Source of the DNA: Hanleya hanleyi
Taxonomy: Eukaryota; Mollusca; Polyplacophora; Lepidopleurida; Hanleyidae
Length of the DNA: 64,000 nt
Direction: 5' to 3'
NCBI GenBank assembly: GCA_036873755.1
Contig: JAVTVY010037269.1
Location: 101,176-165,175, forward strand
In this document: positions 1 to 10,713 of the stretch, piece after piece
Layout of the letters: the number at the start of each line of letters is the position of its first letter
How positions within the stretch are numbered: the stretch's first letter is position 1
Position numbers and translations under genes: made by a program
The notes under the pieces: model-generated
Told to the model about the DNA's origin: nothing
What the model saw: the letters and a program-made list of their open reading frames with translations, nothing else
Database searches by the model: none

Positions 1-242
1 GTACGGTAATGAGTGAGTCATTCAGTCCATCCGAATCCTGTTATCGTATATGAGTGTGCTGTTGATTTTGGGTCCAGGCCGGGGGTAATGGAGCACACTA
101 ACCATCTATGATAACCTAGCCACTGCATTAAAATGCCATATGTTGGACTTGCCTACACGGATTCACAACGATTTACAACCGAATGTACGATATTACACAA
201 AACATTTTGGTAGGATACAAGTGTATTGTATTTTGGTAGGCC

Positions 243-548
243 CGCTCCCTGTACAGATCTTTTGGTCTTTGATATATGTTGGCATTTGGGGGAAGTTGAT
301 TCTGGGTCGACATCGGGCCTTACAGACTAGTCCTTTGTGTTAAATGCCGTCATTTCCATCTGACGACGATACAGCTCACCAATCCCCAGTGTACGAGTTG
401 TCACAGCGAAACAGCTCACCAATTACCAATATACGAGTTGTCAGAGCATTTCTATCATAGCTCTCTAGATTTGTATCTAATACCGCTCATGCCGGTGCTA
501 GGGACCCTGTGGTTATATCATCCAAGTTGCCACATGAACAGGTACAAT
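243..548 (+). mobile_element. Internally deleted Penelope-like derivative (family 2), truncated
   Basis: This stretch is the reverse complement of 56938-57265 with few differences. It joins a 5' leader (with two AACTCGTA/GGTGAGCTG motifs) directly to the 3' untranslated part of a Penelope-like element, with no coding region between them. The same fusion point (TCATAG next to CTCTAGATTTGTATC) occurs in both copies. It is broken at 548, where the 3' end of the copy-1 Naiad element begins. I see no gene in 1-242; 5-41 resembles 6428-6462. Confidence 0.55.
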
Positions 549-951
549 AAATTACAAGCGTCTGGTCCGTCACTCATAATTCAGCCGTCGTCCATTAGAG
601 AATATCCGCGTCCATAATCCAAACACCTATTCCATATTCCATAAAACAGCATAGCACCAAATTCAAAAAGACAATCATAGCATACATAAACATAGGCTTG
701 TTTCCTGCAAGAGAGAAGCGGTCAACAGTTTTCAATGATGCCGGCAAGACATGATGATGTTCCAAAAATATCAAATCCGTATCGCTGATCAGTATTCTTA
801 ATCCATAATATTCGTTGTAAAGTCGTCATCTAAAGAATGATGTATCTCAGTCACGCTTTGATTGTGACTGTTCATATGAGTACCATGAGGATCTTGAAGT
901 ACATGGGTTCATACGGCCCCTAGCCCCGGGTTAAGCGGAATTAGACACAAG

Positions 952-2037
952 TTACGAAACATAACGCCATAGATCTTGCACGCTACGCTCGTATTTTGCT
1001 ATCAGCATGCGATATGCATCGCCAAATTTGAGAAACTTTGAGTGGAGGTGCTTGGTGGTGTAGCCCTGTTTTATAAGTTTCTGCAACAATGTTTTGTGAC
1101 GTTGATTAAAATCGTCACATTTAAAACAGGATCTAGCAAATGCTACTAGTCGTGATATGTATACGCCATATGCAGGTCCCACTGGAATATTACTGTCCAG
1201 AAAGGGATAGTTTACGATGTCGAAATTGTAATCATCTCTTTTGTCATACAGTCGACGAGAGAGAAGGCCCGCTTCATTTTTATAGAGATATAGGTCTAAA
1301 TATGATGTGCCTGTAGGGTTATCTGTAGTTTCCTTCAAATCCAGTGAAGGTGGATATATATCCTTCACTGCGTCATTTATATAGCGCTAATCCACAGCGA
1401 GAAGACCGTCTATATAGCGTTTGGTGAATGAGAAGGAACGGGCTTTGAATGGATCGGTTTTTGAAAGCACCTGCATATAGTCATATTCATAAGAGAACAG
1501 ATATAGGTCAGCCAATAGGGGCGCACAATTAGTACCCATTGGAATACCTATATGCTGTTGATATATTGTGTTGCCAAATTTCACATTGATATTTTTAATG
1601 AGAAGTTCAAGCAAATCTATAAACAAAGAAACATCCCATGAATGATATCTCTTGTATGTAGTAGAGGTAAAGAATGCTTTATGGCTTCCGACATTAATAT
1701 ATCTACGATCAGTTTTCTTTAACACAGATACTATTAATGAACTTAGACGGTCAATAAGGTCCTGATGAGGGATTGTGGTATAGAGAGTCGAGAAATCCCA
1801 TGTGGATACATGTCTATACGGTATGTGACCTTTAGCATCAAGTTCTTCCGTAAGACATTTTGAGTTTTTCAATATCCACATACATTCAACGCCAGAGTTT
1901 TTAGAAATAGTGGCGCAGTACCTTTCCCAAAATGCTTTTACCTCCTGAAGGGCCCTCGTCAACAGGGTTGAAAGAAGCTTGGTGGTGCAGCTTCTAGAAC
2001 CAGCTATGAATCTAGCTTTGTATGGTGATTTATGCAT
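952..2037 (-). pseudogene. Reverse transcriptase palm/thumb of Naiad copy 1
   Basis: This holds the core RT motifs of a Penelope-like element: PKMHKSPYKARFI (fingers), WDFSTLYTTIPH (motif A), GIPMGTNCAPLLADLY (motif B) and RYIDG (motif C), then a thumb ending in SVQDLWRYV. Motif C should be YIDD; the second catalytic Asp is Gly here, so the enzyme would be inactive. A TAG separates the two frames (1387-2037 and 952-1368) but the phase is kept, so this is a point disruption. The upstream connection to 2196 is frameshifted and lacks about 5 bases compared with copy 2. Confidence 0.85.
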
Positions 2038-2195
2038 TTTGGGAGTCCAGTATACTTTTGGTATATCGTTATGGTTGGCTGGAAGACAAATACCTCTTTC
2101 CTTGAGAAACGTTTTGTGATTATAAATCTTCCAGAGTAAATGCAGTTTGAGAGTAAGTAGTCGTATTTGATGACGATATGTTTACACTCAATTCT

Positions 2196-3308
2196 TCAAC
2201 CAGCACCTGGTAAATAGTAATATTTACATATGAATATTATATTATTTGGAGCTTTGTCTGCTGGGACTATGACGAATTTACCCTGGAGATTTGCTAGAAT
2301 TTCTTGCAAATTGGGGCTTCTCAGTACTTGTTTCGCTTGGGGAAGGGTACTTCTGTCAATATGGCGGATTGTTTCAACGACCTTGCTCTTGGTGAGGTCC
2401 AGCCAATCATCGAGTACTGTAGGTTCAACTTTTTCTCGCTTAGACCAATCAATAACGTACTGTTCCAAAGCAGACAGGACTTTGTTCTGGTCGGACTTCA
2501 GATTTATATTTCTCGGTTCTCTATATTTAGGTCCCCTCATCAGGAGTAATCTTAGGTCCTTATCACTCACCACATCAAGGTCACCAGTCACAACACGTCT
2601 GCATGGTGTATAGATAAAGTTCGACGATTCACAATCACAACTATAGCCCCCCGACGTGTATACGTCCCAGTCAAACCCCTTGACAGCATTAGAGTAATTG
2701 AACATTTTGGTGGCTATAGATTTAGTATACTTATATGAAATGCAAGGAGGTTCTGTGAAGTTAATATAGTTTGGTACAGTATTGCTTACCTCTGGATCAT
2801 TCAGGATTCGAGGTAAATTAATAATGTCCAGTCCTTTATCTAAGTAGTTGAGTTTCAAGAAATGCCGATCTTGGGATGTTTCGATTATGTTCACTGGACG
2901 ATACAACCGAAAATACGCTATATCTTGACATACTTTAGAGACTTTGGGTGGTATTATATTTCCTGAGGACGCAGATTGTTGTATATCTCTGGGTATATGA
3001 TTTAAAGCTCTCAGAGGTAACGCATACAGAACTGTACGTAAGCTATGTGTACTATTGGATGTGTTAGTTAAACCCACTAAGTAATTTAAAGTGATATGAT
3101 CGTGAATCATCGCACTATTAAACTTTCTTCAACCATGGTTGCGATGTCTCAGTTGATGGGGTTTAAATAGCTGGGTAATATTGGATATATTTGAACGGCG
3201 GTTTGTAACATTGCCGAATCCACTGACATTATCATTTAAACCATACGGAAACACTGACCTAAGTTCTAGCATCCAGAATAGTTCCCGCTCTCGGATTTTC
3301 TCTCAAAT
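2196..3308 (-). pseudogene. Nuclease tail, CxC linker and RT N-terminal part of Naiad copy 1
   Basis: One frame runs from about 3308 to 2196. It begins with the end of the nuclease (ERELFW, then VFPYGLND), crosses two in-frame TGA codons (3303-3305 and 3129-3131) without any TAA or TAG, and continues through a conserved N-terminal RT region with a SCDCESS (CxC) motif near 2640. It ends at a TGA near 2196. The homologous segment of copy 2 (5585-6298) has no internal stop. The TGAs may be CpG or Trp decay, or selenocysteine codons, which some Naiads are known to use; the sequence alone does not decide. Confidence 0.7.
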
Positions 3309-3811
3309 CCAAAGGGGCAAACCTTGGTAGATGGATAGACGACATCTATGATCTGAATACTACAATTGTCGCAGCCATGGTCGGGTCCAGAAAAATGGTT
3401 ACCTATAAGCAATTGCTTTTTCCTAACGGCTTTTCTGTGACCATTCACCCTAAGATGGAGTCTTTGGCTGGTCTTGCCAACATACTGTTGACCACAATTC
3501 TTACAGGAAACTAAATAAATACAGTTTGTAGTAGAACAACTAAGATCCACATACGAGTTTACAGAATATGAGTTACCAGTTAACGCGGAACTAAATGACG
3601 CTGAAGTATTAAAGAGTGGACACGTGAGACATCCACAGTGTCCACATATAGAAATCTTGAAATTATTACATGTAGAATTCGGTGCTAAACATTCATCAAG
3701 CGCAATGTTACAAGGTTTGATGTCGTGACCTTGCTTTGCGGTCAGAAATATATCTGTCATTTGGATTGAAAAAGGTCTTAGTGCATTTCGAACTATTAGA
3801 GACTCGGCCAA
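3266..3811 (-). pseudogene. GIY-YIG endonuclease domain of Naiad copy 1
   Basis: The 181-residue frame holds a Cys-rich segment (CGHCGC) followed by the GIY-YIG core: CIYLVSCKNCGQQYVGKT around residues 97-114. Two cysteines sit between the IY and YVG halves and two histidines follow (HLRVNGH), the CCHH zinc-binding arrangement of Penelope-like nucleases. In the family this domain nicks target DNA to prime reverse transcription. The frame is lost near residue 165. The nuclease tail (a PYGLND motif at about 3215) continues in another frame joined to the RT part, so a frameshift lies near 3310-3330. Confidence 0.8.
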
Positions 3812-3944
3812 GAAACCTGCACTAAGGTCCTCGGGTCTGTCTTACTATATTTTCTTTCTGTTGTATCCATTATGAGTGTTGGGTGTGCAGGGGCCCGGCC
3901 TCGGGGACTTGGCCACCAGCAGAATCCAAGCATACACAGGTTAA

Positions 3945-6299
3945 AATTACAAGCGTCTGGTCCGTCATTCATAATTCAGCCGTCGTCCATTAGAGAATAT
4001 CCGCGTCCATAATCCAAAGACCTATTCCATATTCCATATAGCAGTATTAGCACCAAATTCAAAAAGACAATCATAGTATACATAAACATAGGCTTGTTTC
4101 CTGCAAGAGAGAAGCGGTCAACAGTTTTCAATGATGCCGGCAAAACATCATGATGTTCTAAAAATATCAAATCCGTATCGCTGATCAGTATTCTTAATCC
4201 ATAATATTCGTTGTAAAGTCGTCATCTAAAGAACGATGTATCTCAGTCACGCTTCGATGTGACTGTTCATACGAGTACCATGAGGATCTTGAAGTACATG
4301 GGTTCATACGGCCCCTAGCCCCGGGTTAAGCGGAATTAGACACAAGTTACGAAACGTAACGCCATAGATCTTGCACGCTACGCTCATATTTTGCTATCAG
4401 CATGCGATATGCATCGCCAAATTTGAGAAACTGAGTGGAGGCGCTTGGTGGTGTAGCCCTGTTTTATACGGTTCTGCAACAATGTTTTGTGACGTTGATT
4501 AAAATCGTCACATTTAACACAGGATCTAGCAAATGCTAGTAGTCGTGATACGTATAAGCCATATGCAGGTCCCACTGGAATATTACTGTCCAGAAAGGGA
4601 TAGTTTACGATGTCGAAATTGTAATCATCTCTTTTGTCATACAGTCGACGAGAGAGAAGGCCCGCTTCATTTTTATAGAGATATAGGTCTGAATACGATG
4701 TGCCTGTAGGGTTATCTGTAGTTTCCTTCAAATCCAGTGAAGGTGGATATATATCCTTCACTGCGTCATTTATATAGCGATTATCCACAGCGAGAAAATC
4801 GTCTATATAGCGTTTGGTGAATGAGAAGAAACGGGATTTGAATGGATCGGTTTTTGAAAGCGCCTGCATGTAGTCATATTCATAAGAGAACAGAAATAGG
4901 TCAGCCAATAAGGGTGCAGAATTAGTACCCATTGGAATACCTATATGCTGTTGATATATTGTGTTGCCAAATTTTACATTGATATTTTTAATGAGAAATT
5001 CAAGCAACTCTATAAACAAAGAAACATCCCATGAATGATATCTCTTGTATGTAGTAGAGCTAAAGAATGCTTTGTGGCTTCCGACATTAATATATCTACG
5101 ATCAGTTTTCTTGAACACGGATACTATTAAAGAACTTAGACGGTCAATAAGGTCCTGATGGGGATTGTGGTATAGAGAGACGAGAAATTCCATGTGGATA
5201 CATGTCTATACGGTATGTGACCTTTAGCATCAAGTTCTTCCGTAAGATATTTTGAGTTTTTCAATATCCACATACATTCAACGCCAGAGTTTTTAGAAAT
5301 AGTGGCGCAATACCTTTCCCAAAATGCGTTTACCTCCTGAAGGGCACTCGTCAACAGGGTTGAAAGAAGCTTGGTGGTGCAGCTTCTAGAACCAGGTATG
5401 AACCTAGCTTTGTATGGTGATTTATGCATTTTGGGGGTCCTGTATACTTTTGGTATATCGTTATGTTTGGTTGGAAGACAAATACCTCTTTCCCTGAGAC
5501 ACATTTTGTGATTGTTAAATAAATCTTCCACAGTAAATGCAGTTTGAGAGTAAGTAGTCGTATTTGATGACGATATGTTTACACTCAATTCTTCAACCAG
5601 TAATAGTAATATTTACATATGAATATTATATTAGTCGGAGCTTTGCCTGCTGGGACTATGACGAATTTACTCTGGAGATTTGCTAGAACTTCTTGCGAAT
5701 TGTGGTTTCTCAGTACCTGTTTTGCTTGGGGAAGGGTACTTCTGTCAATATGGCGGATTGTTTCAACGACCGTGTTCTTGGTGAGGTCCAGCCAATCAGC
5801 GAGTACTGTAGGTTCAACTTTTTCTCGCTTAGACCAATCAATAACGTACTGTTCCAATGCAGAGAGGACTATCTTCTGGTCGGCCTTCAGATTTATTCTT
5901 TTTGGCTCTCTATATTTAGGTCCTTTCATCAGGAGTAATTTCAGATCCTTATCATTCACCACATCAAGATCACCAGTCACAATATGTTTGCATGGTGTAT
6001 AGATAAAGTTCGACGATTCACAATCACAACTATAGCCTCCTGACGTGTATAAGTTCCAGTCAAACTCCTTGACAGCATTGGAGTAATTGAATATTTTGGT
6101 GGCTATAGATTTAGTATACTTATATGAAATGGAAGGAGGTTCTGTGAACTTAAAATAGTTTGGTACAGCGTTGCGTACCTCTGGATCATTTAGGATTCGA
6201 GGTAAATTAATGATGTCCAGTCCTTTATCTAAGTAGTTGACTTCCAAGAAAAGCAGATCTTGAGATGTTTTATCTAACAAGCCTGTTAGATCCTGCAAG
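3945..6299 (-). mobile_element. Naiad-type Penelope-like element, copy 2, 5'-truncated
   Basis: Over the shared part this copy is highly similar to copy 1 and has the same 3' terminus (ATTACAAGCGTC at 3947). It starts within the RT N-terminal region at about 6299, so the nuclease and leader are missing. It lies directly upstream of copy 1 in the same orientation, forming the tandem usual for Penelope-like elements. A 64-aa frame in its 3' region (3976-4170) contains a hydrophobic stretch, but it is not kept open in all copies. Confidence 0.85.
4384..6298 (-). pseudogene. Reverse transcriptase of Naiad copy 2
   Basis: Three frames cover one RT: 5585-6298 (N-terminal part with the CDC motif), 5136-5588 (PKMHKSPYKARF, start of motif A) and 4384-5193 (rest of motif A, GIPMGTNSAPLLADLF, and an intact YIDDFLAV catalytic motif). 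The break near 5159 is a one-base loss compared with copy 1 (GATGGGG against GATGAGGG). The break at 5585 is a second frame change. Catalytic aspartates are intact, unlike copy 1, but the truncation and shifts make it a pseudogene. Confidence 0.85.
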
Positions 6300-7228
6300 C
6301 GACATATCTAAATGGGGGAGCAGATAGGATTTAATTTTAATTAGATTGCACAGGAAGGAACCTCGATTCTGCTGTTTATCATTATCTCTTTATTCCTAAG
6401 AAGCGGGATCTTATTTGCCAATTATCCGGTAATGAGTGAGTGAGTCCACCCGAATCCTTTCTCTGGCAAAATAGGGAGAACAGTTGACATAGGGAACCTT
6501 GGTTGTTGACATGAACGTGCATTAGGGGACTGTTAGCAGCAAGTTCTGAGCTGACCTACTTTTGATGAAAACACTTAGGTGACCTATAAACCTCGAAATT
6601 GGCAAAAACATGTCCCAATGCCTCCTAAGACCTACTTCGTGGGTCCTGTAACGTTAGTAACACTGCCATGCAAGAAAATAAGCCCTTTTTAAAGACCGTT
6701 TAAATCGATTATTTATGCATCTAAAAACAGTTACGATAGTTCGAAAATATGAACATGTTCAAACTACATCAGAACACACATTTCAGTCTCTAAAAAAACT
6801 CCTTAGTTCCTACAACTACAAGTTGAATAAATTGACCTATTGTCAAAATGAACCAGAATGAACCAAAAAGCCTCATCCGCAGAACGACATCTGCCATTAG
6901 TACATGCTAAGTCTCAGCTCCACAGTCTGTGATAGACCCACAGCAGCCATGGCAACATAGTGCAATTATATTACATGAGGTTTGAATATTGCACACAGAA
7001 CTTCTTTTTTCAAGAGGGCTGGATACTGACGATCAGTTTTGATATTTGCATTAACGAAGGTCTCACTAATGCCTAAACTAATTTTAAAAGCAAATAACGT
7101 TTATTTCTCTATTATTTAATTCCAAGTTTCCGTGCTTATTATTAGGAGCGTCAATAGTCTATGCACAGACGAGGCAAATAGAGAGTGGTAAACACAATAG
7201 CACAATGTTCGCCGCGATGAACCAGGGA
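6300..7228. other. Flank without recognisable gene
   Basis: AT-rich non-coding sequence. The only structure seen is 6428-6462, which resembles 5-41 at the window start (CGGTAATGAGTGAGT, then CCGAATCC). Confidence 0.5.
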
Positions 7229-7345
7229 AGGAGTGAGTGAGTGAGCGAATATGATTTAACGTCGCTTTCAACACTATTTCAGTCACATCACCACGTTTTG
7301 TTAATATTCCTTTTCACACCAGTTACTCGCCTCTTACGACAAGCT
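7229..7345 (+). mobile_element. GAGTGAGT/ATTTAACGTCGC short interspersed repeat, copy a
   Basis: A (GAGT)n head leads into ATGATTTAACGTCGC and CAACACTATTTCAGTCA, ending near CGCCTCTTACGACAAGC. Similar order is seen at 22526-22728 and, more diverged, at 40873-41080. It is short and non-coding, so it is probably a SINE or other non-autonomous repeat. I associate this kind of sequence with gastropods, from memory only. Confidence 0.5.
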
Positions 7346-7636
7346 CTCTGGGGAAAGGGAAAAGGTTAGGAATATTGCATAAACATCCTAACGGATTTCT
7401 AATGTCGTTTATAATGGATATGAAAGTAACGAGCGAGGGACATAATGGATCCTTAGAGTGATGAGTCAATACCCGGACCAGCGTGTACCGTTGGATATCA
7501 TTAAGGACACACAGGTTGATCATGTACGATTCTTTCGGTTCAGCTGTTCTCGTTAGTTCTCAATTCATGAGATAATATCGTCTATGTTTAGAGATCAGCA
7601 GATGGAGACATTCTGATATAGAATGTGCTACCCGTA

Positions 7637-7737
7637 TAAGTTACCGAAAACTGACGGTACCAGCAGCTGATGGCGCATGTGGGATTGCATATTTGAAGCT
7701 TTTGAATTGCAACACGTTGACAATGATCGGGTTGTCT
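7637..7737 (+). repeat. Direct repeat upstream of the GPCR (partner at 9107-9176)
   Basis: GTTACCGAAAACTGACG and GAATTGCAACACGTT occur here, about 260 bp before the GPCR start, and again at 9107-9176 after the gene with a 30-bp internal gap. This is what remains if a tandemly repeated GPCR unit lost its next gene. Confidence 0.6.
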
Positions 7738-7899
7738 GACGCATCAGTGATTGTCTCATATAATTGTTAATGGTTTCATCGTTGAGATATAGTGAATTGT
7801 ACAACTGCTCATGACATTGAATGTGCTCCTCTGTTCTAAGTATTCTAACTCTCAACGACTTTGGTATTATCGCAAGGACAACTTTGCCAGACGTTAACA

Positions 7900-8868
7900 A
7901 TGCCGGAGATATATGTGTTAGCCCCTTACATTGCACTGATTATTGTGATCGTCGTGAATAACGCCACTTTTATCCATACAATTTTGAAACAGAGACATCT
8001 TCAGACAGTGACTAACCGGATACTCTTGTCCTTGGCTCTCGGAGATTTTCTCACGGGCGCAATTATTGGTCCTCTCTCTTTGGTCGTGCTTGATGTTCAG
8101 GCGAAGTTATACATGTTTTGCCTAACCATGATGAGTTTCCTTCTTTGTTGCTCTCTCGTCACTGCCTACCATCTTCTGTTAGTGTCCATGGAGCGGTACA
8201 TTGCAATAGTATATCCTCTGCGCTATCATACTCTCGTCACAGAAAGGAAAGTGAAACTCTGTATTGTAGGGTGTTGGATCATACCGATCATAGTATCTAG
8301 TTTCCCAGCGATGGGATGGAATACGGCAGAAGATTTGATTTCTTCGAATAATACCAGATGCTGGCTGAATATTTTAGGATGTTCCTATCTCCAATGTGTA
8401 TTGGCTCAGATAGACATTGCCATCATCATTGTTGTAGGACTGTACGTCGGGATATTCAAAGTGGTGGTGAAACAAGCCAGGGAGGTGGCTGGCATACGTT
8501 ATAACAACTTTGCTTCACCCGGACAAATTGCTCGCTGGACAGAGCGGCCTGAAATTAAGACTGTTTTGGTGTTACTCATAACTGTGGGTCTTTTTATTGG
8601 AACGAACATGCCATGCATAATATCCACATACTTAGAATGTATGGCTGAGATAGAGATTCCTGTTAGTACTTGGATGATTTGCTCGTTACTTTTTTTCTTA
8701 AATTCTATGCTTAACCCCCTTGTATATGGACTTGGCAACCGCAGTATACGTAAAGCATTTTTCCAATCCCTTTGCAAAACGAGACGACAGATGAGAACAT
8801 CTGGGCACCGTGTTTCTGCGAATGTGAATGTCACAGTAGTAGAGCCGTACAATAACCATGACACTTGA
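7900..8868 (+). CDS. Rhodopsin-class GPCR, adenosine-receptor/MECA-like
   Basis: A 322-aa intronless receptor. The first ATG in frame (ATGCCG at 7900) gives a very short extracellular N-terminus, which is usual for adenosine-type receptors. Seven hydrophobic segments are visible. Class A landmarks: VNNATF in TM1, LALGDF (Asp of TM2), MERYIAIVYPLRY after TM3, the Trp of TM4 (GCWIIP), GWN at the TM4/loop border, NMPC in TM6 and NSMLNPLVYGL (NPxxY) in TM7. PLRYHTLVT followed by CW and GWN resembles adenosine receptors. TM5 lacks the usual Pro, as in the MECA group (melanocortin, S1P/LPA, cannabinoid, adenosine). The second extracellular loop has its own Cys pair. Ligand unknown. A broken paralogue follows at 17512 and 23966. 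Confidence 0.85.
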   Translation: MPEIYVLAPYIALIIVIVVNNATFIHTILKQRHLQTVTNRILLSLALGDFLTGAIIGPLSLVVLDVQAKLYMFCLTMMSFLLCCSLVTAYHLLLVSMERYIAIVYPLRYHTLVTERKVKLCIVGCWIIPIIVSSFPAMGWNTAEDLISSNNTRCWLNILGCSYLQCVLAQIDIAIIIVVGLYVGIFKVVVKQAREVAGIRYNNFASPGQIARWTERPEIKTVLVLLITVGLFIGTNMPCIISTYLECMAEIEIPVSTWMICSLLFFLNSMLNPLVYGLGNRSIRKAFFQSLCKTRRQMRTSGHRVSANVNVTVVEPYNNHDT

Positions 8869-9106
8869 CCAATGAACTATCAGGTATCGTAATCTGGATC
8901 ATGCTTAGTACCTGTCACACCAAGGTTTATTCAACAATGATATTTGTCAATGAATCGAATATAATTTATCCAGTTAAACTTTCACGGTTCAATGCGACGT
9001 CCAAATATGTAGCAACTGGAGTGAGAGTGTGAGATCCAGTCGACAATATGAATTCCCCGAGTACAGGTATTCAGTCCCGACACTGAACAGTCGATCATGG
9101 TCCGAA
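8869..9106 (+). other. GPCR 3' flank, shared with the broken paralogue
   Basis: The flank to about 9100 (ATCAGGTATCGTAATCTGG onwards) is closely matched at 24540-24780 behind the paralogue's 3' half. The duplication therefore covered the gene plus at least 230 bp of downstream DNA. Confidence 0.7.
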
Positions 9107-9176
9107 GTTACCGAAAACTGACGATACCATCAACTGACAGCTTTCGAATTGCAACACGTTAACAATGATTGGGTTG
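9107..9176 (+). repeat. Second copy of the GPCR upstream repeat
   Basis: Partner of 7637-7737. No receptor sequence follows it; 9180-9400 has no recognisable gene. Confidence 0.6.
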
Positions 9177-9407
9177 CCTTATATTACTTGTATTGCAGAA
9201 AATAACAAAAGACTCCAGCACGATTGTCATTCCTTTATTTGTTACTCAGCAGCATCAGTTGATCACCAAACCAGTATTGTAACAACTATGAACCGTGGCT
9301 CTCATTTTTTTTTACTACTGTGCAAAAATATCAAAAAAAGTTCAGAGATTCTCATTTCTCCACAGTTGGGGAAAACATATCGAAAATGTATCTCAAACAG
9401 TGAGAAC

Positions 9408-9491
9408 ATTGACAGTGACTAGGGGAGAACAGTGACTAGGGGAGAGCAGTGACAGTGACTAGGGGAGAGCAGTGACAGTGACTAGGGGAGA
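9408..9491 (+). repeat. Short tandem repeat, ~23 bp unit
   Basis: About 3.5 imperfect copies of CAGTGACTAGGGGAGAG with a variable CAGTGA spacer. Confidence 0.85.
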
Positions 9492-9967
9492 GATATTAGG
9501 TAGGCTAGCAGCAGAACCTGTAATAGACAAAGTACCCTTTTATTAACCATGGTAACCCATGAAATCTTCCATCTATATTTACTCCCGTTATGTGTATACC
9601 CAATATACCCTTGCAGAACTATACCAGTAGCTTGTGTGAGCTTATATGCAAATTAAAGAGACGTGTTATTTGTACTGCAATAGTGCCACCTGGTAAGTAT
9701 GCGATATATTATGCGCGACTGATAATATCATAATAATTGCAATAATCTTCAACCCGGAAGGTTGGTACGCAGGATTGTACATTATCCTATAGAAGTGACC
9801 TTTATGAACTGCCAGCTGAATTCTATCATATTTGAATCCTTAATACACGTACAGGTATAATACAGAATAGCACATTAACCCCATATTTCCACATAACTGA
9901 CCAAGTGCCTTAAATCAATTCCATGAGACCAACTTATTAATTAATTACAACAGTCATTGATCGACTG
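9492..9967. other. Stretch without recognisable gene
   Basis: AT-rich non-coding sequence between the short tandem repeat and the truncated LINE. Nothing recognised. Confidence 0.5.
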
Positions 9968-10713
9968 TTGGTTTGGTGTAAAATTTGGAAACTCTATATA
10001 AATTTTATAAAGTGCATGCTGATATCCTTCACCAACAAGAAAAACCAAATTGTCTGGCAATACAATATTGGAGGTATAGAATTAGATAGAACTGATAAAG
10101 TAAAAGATCTCGGTGTCTTGTCAGCTTCCGATCTTAATTTTACTAGTCATATTAAACACATTGTCAGTAAAGGTTTTAGAATGCTTGGTTTCATAAGAAG
10201 AAACAGCAAAAGTTTTAAGGAACATAACACTCTTATTTCACTGTATATCACACACGTTCGATGCCACCTTGAATACTGTTCAGTTGTTTGGAATCTGTGG
10301 CAACAAACAAATATTGACCATATCGAACGTGTGCAGAGAAAATTTATTAAATGTTTGTGTTTTAAATTGGGCCATCACTACGATGGCAACAAATATGAGG
10401 AACTGTGTTCCTCTTTCGGTTTACCAACATTGTTCAAAAGACGGGCATTTTTAGATTCCATGTTTTTACATAAATGTGTGAATAGTATTATGACTCTGAT
10501 TATATTTTATCGAGGCTAAGTTTTAGTGTGCCAACCAGAGTTTTAAGAAGTTGTCCTCTTTTCCGACCCCGACGTAGTCGAATAAATGTACACAAATATT
10601 CGCCTTTAATAAGAATCATGAACAATTTTAATGATATTATAAAGGATAACAATAGTCTTGATATTTTTAGCCAGTCAACATCATTTAAACGCCAACTTAA
10701 AGAACTGTTTTAG
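9968..10713 (+). pseudogene. RT C-terminal fragment of a CR1/Jockey-like LINE
   Basis: The first frame (183 aa) carries the post-RT signature of these LINEs: VKDLGVLSASDLNFTSHI, then LGFIRR, then HLEYCSVVW and IERVQRKFIK. A second frame from 10528 continues the same protein (RSRINVHKYSPLIRIMNNF) to a stop at 10713. One frameshift separates them near 10515. The catalytic palm lies upstream and is missing, so the fragment is not functional. Clade assignment is from the C-terminal pattern only. Confidence 0.75.

Larger units (their letters stand above)
549..3944 (-). mobile_element. Naiad-type Penelope-like retroelement, copy 1, nearly full length
   Basis: Read on the minus strand, the element starts at about 3944 with a leader containing TTCTGCTGGTGG, then a GIY-YIG nuclease, a linker with a CDC (CxC) motif, a reverse transcriptase and a ~400-bp 3' untranslated region ending in GACGCTTGTAAT near 549. 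A nuclease N-terminal to the RT, plus CxC, defines the permuted Naiad/Chlamys clade of Penelope-like elements; canonical ones carry the nuclease at the C-terminus. Its 5' end abuts the 3' end of copy 2 (3945), so the two form a head-to-tail tandem. The copy is dead: frameshifts, a TAG at about 1387, and YIDD changed to YIDG. Confidence 0.85.

Noticed and set aside
549..950. Hammerhead ribozyme in the Penelope-like 3' region
   Set aside because: No CTGATGA...GAAA core with matching stems was found in the terminal regions. Its absence also fits the Naiad clade.
2230..2613. Plus-strand 127-aa frames opposite the Naiad RT (also 5619-6002)
   Set aside because: They are antisense shadows of the conserved RT frame. 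Similarity between the two comes from the coding strand.
3976..4170. 64-aa hydrophobic frame in the Naiad 3' region, also at 53181-53375, as an accessory membrane protein
   Set aside because: The tandem copy at 53620 has an early TAG and copy 1 is frameshifted, so the frame is not conserved.
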